A DNA stretch of 64,000 nt from Stenopsyche tienmushanensis. Its lineage: Eukaryota > Arthropoda > Insecta > Trichoptera > Stenopsychidae. Positions 55,829-64,000 of this stretch are shown here, one piece after another. The notes below the pieces were generated by a model that ran no database searches, was not told the DNA's origin, and worked only from the letters and a program-made list of their open reading frames with translations. Position 1 is the first letter of the stretch. Every line of letters begins with the position of its first letter. The position numbers and the translations under genes were made by a program. The stretch spans positions 248,001 through 312,000 of the forward strand of contig WACJ01000190.1 in the NCBI GenBank assembly GCA_008973525.1, written 5' to 3'.

Positions 55829-56500
55829 GACCGCGGAGAATCTGGCCAGGTTGATGCCCAACATTGATGGCCCAAAAACAAGCGGAAGGCGACTCTACAA
55901 CGTGGTAGTACACTCGGCACTACAATTTAAAAGGGCCAGGCATGGCCAGATGGCAGAGTCCAGATGTGAAGCGCGATCAGAGTGGCTGCTGCATATCCCA
56001 CAGTGTCAGAAGACGCCGTCCTGGCACTGATTGTCATACCGCCAATCGACCTGCTCGCCAACGAGATACAGGCAATACAGAAAGGTGAAAACATGAAAAC
56101 GCTAAGCTAAAGACCAAGGCGGTGTGGCAGCCCCGATTGATCAAATCCGCTAAAGTTCGGTAGACGCATGAGCTAATACCGAACCAGGGAACCTGGATAG
56201 ACAGAGAGCACGGTCAACTGTGCTACCAATTGACTTAGGTTCTCACCAGGCACGGCTGTTTTGGTAGCTACCTATACAAAATAGGCAAAGTGACCGACCC
56301 GGAGTGCCACCACCCAGCTGGGAATCAGCTCACTCTCCCCTAGCAGCATGGTACCTTCAATGTTAACAGATGGTAAGGCAACAGCAGAAGAATGACATTC
56401 GGAAAGAGACAAATTGAGAACCCGGGTGGCAGCCGAAGAGGATGGAAGAGGGGGGGGGGGGGTTTGATGGGTAAAAATCCCACATTAACACCAGAATAAT
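55829..56500 (+). pseudogene. R1-clade LINE, 3' part of ORF2 and tail, copy 1
   Basis: Frames in succession give ENLARLMPNIDGPKTSGRRL, YNVVVHSALQF, ARHGQMAESR, EWLLHIPQCQK, then in other frames PPIDLLANE, the AKDQGGVAAPIDQIR region, NREHGQ-like text, LTRHGCFGSYLYKIGKV and TDPECHH. These are the C-terminal landmarks of R1-clade retrotransposons (post-RT region and zinc-knuckle part). The 3' end has AACAGCAGAAGAATGACATT, GGGTGGCAGCCGAAGAGGAT, a run of 13 G (56450-56462) and GGTAAAAATCCCACA, all shared with copy 2 at 59521-60545. 5'-truncated, internally deleted and frameshifted. Confidence 0.75.
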
Positions 56501-56719
56501 GGTGTTTTTTGAAGATTCCCCCTATCGAAAAAAAGGGGCTCCTGACGCCGAGGAAATTTTTTGTTTCGAATTTGACGCACACAGCGAGTAGGGATCTTCC
56601 TTAACATGCTCCTAGCCGGTGATACATAGCTTGCATCATAACGGGCTCGATCATTGGCGATGGCATGATGCCACATATGCATCATGATTGCCACGACCGT
56701 TCGTGGCATTACGGTGGTG

Positions 56720-57057
56720 ATGTGATGAGTCGACAACGTGTCACAAAATGGGAAGCTTGTTCATAGAAGGCCCTACTGATACTCACGACGAACAAATAAT
56801 GGAAGACCATCAGTAATTTCTGATGAACTTGTGCAAAAAATTAAAGGACAAATGCAAAATTATCGCCGTGTGACGTTTAACAACCTCCACAAAGTTCACA
56901 TGATCCTTTTACAAATTGGGGGAGAAGCGTTTTTGGACTGCATCGTGATGGGGGATGAGACATGGTTGTGTCACTACATCCCAGAATCCAAAAGACAATC
57001 TAAAAAGATCTGGCGGCGGAGGTCTGTGATATTAGCATACAAAAGCTGATGCCCCAA
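56720..57057 (+). pseudogene. Fourth mariner-type transposase fragment
   Basis: GRPSVISDELVQKIKGQM (56788-56856) and NYRRVTFNNLHKV are the end of the DNA-binding half; after a deletion the frame continues AFLDCIVMGDETWLCHYIPE, SKRQSKKIWRR. GDETW holds the first catalytic Asp of mariner transposases. A single frame runs 56831-57049 across the deletion joint. Upstream, VDNVSQNGKLV-like and EGPTDTHDEQ-like text is frameshifted. C-terminal catalytic half absent. Confidence 0.8.
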
Positions 57058-59520
57058 TTATAGAAATTTCAAAGTATCTTGTGAATTTCAATTATAAACA
57101 TGCATTTTTTAATTCCAGTTGTAAGTTGTAGCTTTACTTTCTATACCCTTGTATTTGACGCTTCGCTGTACTCTAAACTATTACCAAAGTGTATATATAT
57201 ATATGTATATGGGTACAATTTAATAAAACTGGAGGAAGAATTCTTTTTGAGGATGTCCACTAGGAAGAGTTCTTAAATTGAATGCGACGCAAGTCTCTTT
57301 ATGTTTGAATTTAATAGAGACAATTTTCATCTCAATGTCATAGTTATGATGTCTGGGGTTTGGGAAAAAGCATCCTTATTTATCGCCATCCATTGTCTGC
57401 AATATCAAAAAAGGAATTGAACCGCGATCAAAGTTTTATTGTTGGGCAACAAACGGAATCTGAGACATTATAAAGATGAAATCAATGGAAATCTTTCACA
57501 ATCGGAAGCATTTACAAACATTTTCGATTAATGCGAACGGCGATATTAATCTCGTCGGTTGCAAGGCGTCAAAGTAATACGCTGCAAAAATACAATTTTT
57601 TAGCGAATAAGTCAAGAGATATTCCCACAAATAGAGTACACAAAAGATAAAACACCGTATAATTCCAACAAAAATACATCACCGGGGAAAAAAACGAATT
57701 TTCACCTTGGTGTAAGATCGTCGAAAACAAGAAGTGGAAACTAAAAAAGCGGTTCGTTTAGAGTCTGTTATAAATGAAACTTAGTTTATTTTGAAATGAA
57801 GTGCCGAAAATATCCACCACCATGTTCTTGCATACATAAGCGTCTTCCCGGCACAATGTTTTCGCCGACTGAACTTCTTTCGACACATTATCATTGATAT
57901 TGCAAAACTCCTCTTTAAAAAACACAAATATCTTCACAATCGTTCATTAAACGCCACGACAACGTCGTGACTTATCATGCTCCGATAACCCTTCGAGCTC
58001 GCGCCATTTTCCTTCTTTTATTTGCGCCCATTTATATCAAACCGAGTATTGTTCGAAAATCGAGATTTTCAGATCGCTTATTGATAATTTTCATTGATCA
58101 ATTAATTCCTTGTGTAAAAGCTCTCGCTTACTTACTCGGCTATGCTGAACCCCGTATGTTAACAATCTCATGCGCATTAAAAAAATAGATCGAAAATAGT
58201 AATGCAAATGAACGAAGCTTGATTAGAGAAAGATCTTTAATAATATCTATGAAATTAATGCGGGGTTGACATGCGAAGGCTTTACATGAAGGTCGCACAT
58301 GCTGTCAGCATTTCTATTTCCTCCATCCAAGCATGTATTTTCATTAGAATGATTGGGGAATTGGATTGTCTTAATTTTTTAAAATAGTATTTGATTTAGA
58401 AGCTACCTTGGGAAATGCAACTTCCACTCAATGTAATAAAATTTGTATAAAAAAGAAAACCACTCCTTTTTAATTTGCTTGGATTGGCGGAATAAAACTG
58501 CTAGTTTTAAGAAAATTTTAATAAACGAAAGGATCATTTTTCTTCCGGGATTTGCGACGAAGGTTGAATATAAAGCAATTTTTTCGTTGCGAAACGCCAA
58601 ACACTGTTTAAGTTGCGCCTGCCCTATTTACATAATGTATTTTATGCAAATTATTTTTTCACCTCATTGACGATACGTGTTTTACATAATTAACATGGAA
58701 AATTATGATAGAAACACGTGCTTTTGACACATTTAGATTTTCAATTCGAAGAGTCAATAAACTGACACATTTTATCGCTTTTAATCAAGCTTTTTTTCGT
58801 ATATTTGCTCATTCATCCAATATGAACAATAAGCTATGCAAAATTGACGTCTATCGTCTTCGCGATGACCATGTATTTATGAAAAATATAACAAGGAAAA
58901 ATTAGTACATTGATGAAAAACATCTATTATTACCCGTTGTTGTTGAGCGATTAAGATCATCAAGGCAGAAAAACGCATGTTAAATTTTAATGTAAACAAG
59001 ATGCTGCCATAGATCTTTATAAAGGAATTAATATAATTTGATCACTGTTTAAATCACAATATTTTGCTAAACATTCCAAAGCCTTCATATATGATTCCAA
59101 AACTTGTTTTGCTACCTATGAAGCTTATTTTTTCTCAGTTTGTTATTTTTATATTGTAAGAAAATGGTTGTTTACCGCGATGATTGTAAATAAATATCTC
59201 ATGCTCGCAAGACTAAAACTATGCTGTAGCTGCTCATGATAAATATTATATGTACTTAATATTGCAATGCTTTCAAAATTGCAATACTTCAATCGAGTTC
59301 CCGCGCTATAAATTTGGCCACGTCTACTGAAGCCCTAACCACCTTGTTTCGAAAGCAGACGACGTTTATTTAATAATAATTGACGTAAACTACTTGTAAA
59401 TAAAAAACCAGCTTTGTACATTATAATTTTTAAATGATATAAATGCTTCCTTGTTTCGACTATCGATATTCGACTAAATAGAAAAATGGAAAAACTGGAT
59501 ATAAATCGATATTTGTTGTT
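57058..59520. other. No gene recognised
   Basis: A (TA)n tract is at 57190-57210. Frames at 57967-58188, 58403-58670 (both strands) and 58705-58905 carry no known domain. This is the longest stretch with nothing recognised. Confidence 0.45.
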
Positions 59521-60545
59521 ATATGAGGGGAGGTCTGCAAGAACAATGTTGGGGACCTGCAGACCTTCAGAACCAGAAGCTGGTTCTTATTCTAAAAGGG
59601 AAAGAACCACCGGGTCCGCCGGCGTACAGACAGCTGTACATGTTGGAAGGGTTAGGGAAGCTGCTGGAGAGACTTATCCTCCAGCGACTTCAGCAGCACA
59701 TTGAAACGGGACTCTTCCCACATCATCCGTGTAGACCGTTCCACAATCGACGCCATCACTCAAGTTGTAGACACGGTGAAACAGGCGTGGTGTGGCAGTG
59801 TAAAAGCTAAGCGAAGGTGGCCAGCATCACGGAGAAGCTGGCCACCTTCGCTTATAATTTAAAAGGGCCAGGCATGGCCAGATGGCAGAGTCCAGATATG
59901 AAGCGCGATCAGAGTGGCTGCTGCATATCCCACAGTGTCAGAAGACGCCCTCCTGGCACTGACTGCCATACCGCTAATCGATCTGCTCGCCTCCGAGATA
60001 CAGGCAATACAGAAAGGTGAAGACATGAAAACGCTAAGATAAAGACCAAGGCGGTGTGGCAGTCCCGATTGATCAAATCCGCTAAAGTTCGGTGGACGCA
60101 TGAGCTAATACCGAACTAGGGAATCTGGGTAAACAGAAAACACGGTCAACTGTGCTACCAATTGACCCAGGTTCTGACCAGGCACGGTTTTTGGTACTGG
60201 GAAGCGGAGTAAGACGATGCTACACATACGACATTTGTATACCCAGTATGGAGCATTGAAAGAGACATCCTACGGGAGGAGCTATGAATCAGATCAGATG
60301 GTAGGGCATGGAATGCATAGTGCAAATATACGACGTGTGTTATGCGACGGAAGGAGGATGTTGAACGTACAAGACGACGAACAACAGCAGAAGAATGACA
60401 TTCGGAAAGAGACAAATTGAGAACCCATGAGGGACACATCGCTGCCACCCCTTGTACAATACTTAATTAGGAGCCGGGTGGCAGCCGAAGAGGAGGGGGG
60501 GCTTAGTGGGTAAAAATCGCACACGAAAAAAATCCTGGTCCCTAC
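59521..60545 (+). pseudogene. R1-clade LINE, RT fragment plus 3' tail, copy 2
   Basis: 59523-59705 reads LQNQKLVLILKGKEPPGPPA, YRQLYMLEGLGKLLERLILQ and RLQQHIETGLF, the start of an R1-type reverse transcriptase domain (fingers, LIPKG and YRP-x-x-L motifs). A shifted frame continues DRSTIDAITQVVDTVKQAW. The palm motif FxDD is absent: at 59808-59854 an 18-bp inverted repeat joins this to the C-terminal part (ARHGQMAESRYEARSEWLLH). The 3' tail (60380-60545) matches copy 1. The two copies share about 500 bp and complement each other in what is lost. Confidence 0.75.
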
Positions 60546-62559
60546 CACCCACCATAGGGCGTTCAAGCTTTCATGTTGGGCGTTAAGATTTATCTATATA
60601 TCTCTGTTATATTTATGAAAGACGATGTCGAATTTAAAATGGATATGGAAATATGACTTCAAGACTTCTTTAACTCGAATGGCTGGATGAAAAATAATTT
60701 TGCGGAAAATATGTGGGCTGATATAACTTTACAAGAAAAATGATTGGAAATTATATTTGATGGAAAAAGTAAGCACAATTCCGATAAGATGGATACGAAA
60801 AACTATGGTGAAATTTAAAAAATATCCCCCAAATAACATTCAATTTATTGAAACCATTCAATAGCTCATGCTTTGAATCTGAACAAAATCTATAAGGATT
60901 TAATGAATAATGAATTGAACGTAGTTTGAATAAACTTTATGCTTTTATGGATGCCAAGTATAAATTTATTTAAATTAAAATCGTCGATCGATCGAAGACA
61001 TAGCGAAAAATCAATTTAAAAAATAGTTACAAATGTCAATTGAATTTAATGTGTGCAAATATATAATATAATATTGATATGCAACTTTGCTCTGAAACCA
61101 ATTAAATATAATTTTATCAGGTTGATAGTGTACTTTTGAAGGACTTTTTTATCCATTAGGGTTGTACAAATGTTTGTTTTGTAACCAAAGCATTGTATCT
61201 ACTTTTCAACGTCACTTAGTGTTTAGCATTTCGACGAAACGAAGATATTACACTTCTGTCGTTTATGCTAATGCTGATTTTACTATAGTTAGCCACTTCG
61301 ATGAATATAATTTCGGCAAGCCTTCATTGACTGTAAAAAGCGTCGAATTTAAATCTATTAGAGGGATCATTTTTTATCGCATCACATTTTTCTCTTAGAG
61401 TGTGCTCCATAGACCTGAAAATGTGGAGATACGTCGGGTGGAGGTTTGGCGAATAAGGAAGATGTGTAAACACTTCCCATTTGGTTCCCAGTTGCACAAA
61501 ATTAACGTTTAAGAATTGTTGTACCCAAAAAACGACTTACAAAGATGTTTTCATTCCTTTTGCTGGACACTGAGCTTAAACATAATGTTATGCCAAATAT
61601 ATCAAAATACTCAAATATTAAGGAGAATTTGAAATAATATTTAGCAGGAATCATTCCATGCTTAATTTTTCGACGTAAATATGCTGATAAACTCATACAA
61701 AATGAGGCCAAAGCTATTCAATTTCAACGATTAGCTATTAATGGCTGAAAACGTTTCCTCGGTACACCATCGGGAGCATTTAGATTTTCATTCAACTGGT
61801 AAAACGAGGCTTATTGAGCTTTGACAATGAACAGTTTAATTCACGTATATTTAACGTGATTTTCGCATTGAGCACATTACGTCGATGCCTAATAATACGT
61901 GGTAATTATGGAAGTTTTTCAATACTTGTGCGAATATCGAACAGTTGAAGATCTTTCAAAATCAACGCGTCACGTCAACGTGTAAACTACGAAATGTCTA
62001 CTCTCGTCTTTGCGATGAATTTATCTTCAAATCACTCACTGATGCACTTTGATCGTTCATTGTTTATACAATCGAAGATAGACACGCATCGGCTAAACTC
62101 AGGTTTAGGATTATCCACATTTTTATCAAGAATTGTTGGTAAAGGCTACATGATTCTGTGTCAGAAATATCTTAAATTCTATAGAGGTTTCAATATCAGT
62201 GCCAAAAATCGTATACACACACAACACTGATTGCGCAAAATTCCTCCAGGGTCTCCTCTATATTAAATCAATATGAATCAAATAAATCCAACCAAATTCA
62301 TACATTCAACTTACTACACAATAATTAAGAATTACCTTTGAAATACTTCAAATAAACAATCAATTGAGACATGAAAAAGGATTTATTTGGCTTAAAATCT
62401 TGATTTTCTCATAATCTCTTAAAGGGATTTTCTAGTCTAGATTTTTTAAAAAATCTTTAAGATCTTTAAGAATATACCCTCCAAGGAAGTTTCAATTATT
62501 TACGGAGTTATAGCTATTTTAGTGATGCGGAAACTAAGCTCGTTCTAGCGGAAAGAAAG
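60546..62559. other. No gene recognised
   Basis: AT-rich. Frames at 61162-61398, 61502-61711 (minus) and 61994-62230 are without known motifs. Confidence 0.45.
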
Positions 62560-62770
62560 CTAAGAGACGCGTTATTCTCGAAACTACTTTTTTCAACACG
62601 GTTGACATCATATCTCAAGTTCTAATGAACCAATTTACTTCAAATTTGATACAAACTTTTCTACACAATCCTCTGTCGATTTATGAAAATATGTTTGTCC
62701 AAAGTCTGTCCAAAAAATGACTTTTTTTTCAAGTCGCCATTTTCTTTTATCTCTGAGGTAAGGGCTCTTA
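62560..62770 (+). repeat. Kolobok-like 3' non-coding tail
   Basis: GACGCGTTATTCTCGAAACT, ACTTTTTTCAACACGGTTGA, AATTTACTTCAAATTTGATA and CAAAAAATGACTTTTTTTTC align with the minus-strand copy at 41985-42215. No transposase remains nearby. Confidence 0.55.
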
Positions 62771-63686
62771 TGAAATCCTTAATAATTAAGATTATCTATT
62801 TTTAATCTGGTAAATATCTGGTTTTAAACATCCAAAAATTCTTAACAAAAATACGAGGCATGTAATTGAATAATTAGCACGCAAGCGGTTTGGTCAAAAA
62901 TAAAAAAGATCCATGCAAAAACCATTAGTTATCAAAGTCCGATGTCTGTCCGATCCGCTTTGCTAAGGTAAACAAAGCCTTTTGTCAACTATGCCGAGAG
63001 GCGATAATGGCATGCCCGGTTTTGCTAAGGTAAAATAAATAATGCCACTAAGCGACGGAAATGCATAGCCCAACATAGCACTGGACGAAGGATGCGCCGG
63101 CAGCTATACCGCGTCCATGAGTCCGACAGGAGATTCGAAATATCGGAAAGTTATATATTTGAAATAATTACTAAGCGCGATCGTATACCCGTTTTTCAGT
63201 GTAATTAAAAATATACAAAATCATTCCAATAAAATGAATTAAAATACATACACTTTATATCTTCAAGTGTGGCATTGCAACGCATGCCGAGTATTCGCTA
63301 GTGTAATATAAATATCAATATATATCGGAAAAAATCCCAAGACACGATATGGGGATTCCCCTATATTTTAGTATTCATGCGAATGCAGCTGCCCAACAAG
63401 GGACACGGCCATATTCAAGTGATATCAACCATTTAAAAATAGCCCCAGTACACTAATTAATCATGCGATACAGGACGCAAATAGTCGGCGATCCAGGACA
63501 CAATTAAACGACGTGAACGCCCGGATCAAAGAGCATCCCGATCAAACCATTCAGAGATTGATTTCGACTATTTGCCTCCGTCTATTTGCATAAAGCGGAA
63601 TACACGGATTAAACGGATTCTGTCGATCCCAGCCGAAAAGAAGTCAAACGTCATGCTTAATCCCATATTAATACCGGGTATAAACA
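62771..63686. other. No gene recognised
   Basis: TTTGCTAAGGTAAA is repeated at 62961 and 63023 in a GC-richer patch (62930-63140). No coding region is evident. Confidence 0.45.
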
Positions 63687-64000
63687 GGGAATTTTAACAT
63701 GAGATATGACTGCCGCGACACAAGAAAATTTAAAAAAAATCAAATATGCAAGCGAGATTCAAATATAACCCGGAATTTTGCTGTACATATTTATTAGTGC
63801 CATATAAAATACAAATGGAGTATTATATTTTTCTAGATAGTTCCCTTCATTAGAAATACAAGCTTCACACGCATACAATTCCGGGTAATATTTGAATCCC
63901 CCCTAGTACAAATTGACCATTATTCCAAGATAATATTTTAGTTCCTTAGCTTTTAAGGTTTATACCCTCTTCTACGAAAATATAAGTCAAAATGTATGGC
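63687..64000 (+). repeat. Dispersed repeat family M, copy 2
   Basis: GGAATTTTAACATGAGATAT and GACTGCCGCGAC, then after about 150 extra bases AATTCCGGGTAATATTTGAA, CCATTATTCCAAGATAATAT and TATAAGTCAAAATGTATGGC, matching 10612-10800. The extra part starts GATTCAAATATAACCCGGAA (63756), the inverse of the later phrase, so it is bounded by 22-bp inverted arms (63756 and 63898). The repeat runs off the right edge. Confidence 0.6.

Noticed and set aside
62540..62570. AGCGGAAAGAAAG as a fifth mariner family D end
   Set aside because: Only 10-12 bases match; the TTAGATAA start and ATGTCATTTTT part are missing.
1..64000. Search for a novel defence, toxin or gene-cluster system
   Set aside because: No cluster of intact frames, conserved spacing, CRISPR-like repeats or operon structure exists; the window is explained by decayed eukaryotic transposons and anonymous DNA.

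Overview
The window looks like an AT-rich, gene-poor stretch of an arthropod, most likely insect, nuclear genome. The evidence is the mix of mobile-element fossils: mariner-type transposases with DD34D spacing and TA target sites, a pogo/Tigger-like transposase, hAT elements, Helitrons ending in CTAG|T, TTAA-flanked piggyBac-like and Kolobok-like elements, and R1-clade LINE fragments. The exact order of insect cannot be read from it. I saw no tRNA, rRNA, CRISPR array, bacterial operon or convincing intact host gene.

Layout. 1-5,500: dispersed repeats and anonymous DNA. 5,500-13,200: a nest of decayed transposons (Tc1/mariner-like C-terminus, mariner copy 1, Helitron heads, mariner copy 2 cutting a pogo-like gene, a hAT C-terminal domain, another mariner remnant, then a Kolobok-like element). 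13,200-24,900: scattered hAT, Helitron and family-A repeats, an orphan Kolobok-type transposase motif, mariner copy 3 and a TTAA-bounded element. 27,700-29,300: a second, very similar Kolobok-like copy. 30,200-40,250: Helitron heads, hAT copies, mariner copy 4 (best 3' half), piggyBac-like ends, a different mariner remnant and a MITE. 41,600-47,200: Kolobok tails, a TTAA element and the clearest Kolobok-like element (45,288-47,179). 48,834-49,390: a terminally complete Helitron. 51,639-52,010: an unusual hairpin-rich, GC-richer island. 53,000-60,500: MITE, hAT and piggyBac-like copies, two R1-clade LINE fragments and a mariner fragment. The rest to 64,000 is mostly anonymous.

How the parts relate. 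No gene pathway is present; the window is a record of nested insertions. Four copies of one mariner family share ends and each is broken differently; two share the same piggyBac-like neighbour base for base. Several non-autonomous families (hAT block, Helitron heads, family A, MITE with GGTGCGGCAGGG-type ends) would have depended on enzymes made elsewhere. Three low-confidence coding-like stretches (31,017-31,260; 34,216-34,416; 52,180-52,970 minus) are the only places where host exons might hide. I found no sign of a previously undescribed gene system; the best second-look items are the Kolobok-like family, the shared mariner/TTAA junction, the multi-headed Helitrons and the hairpin island.
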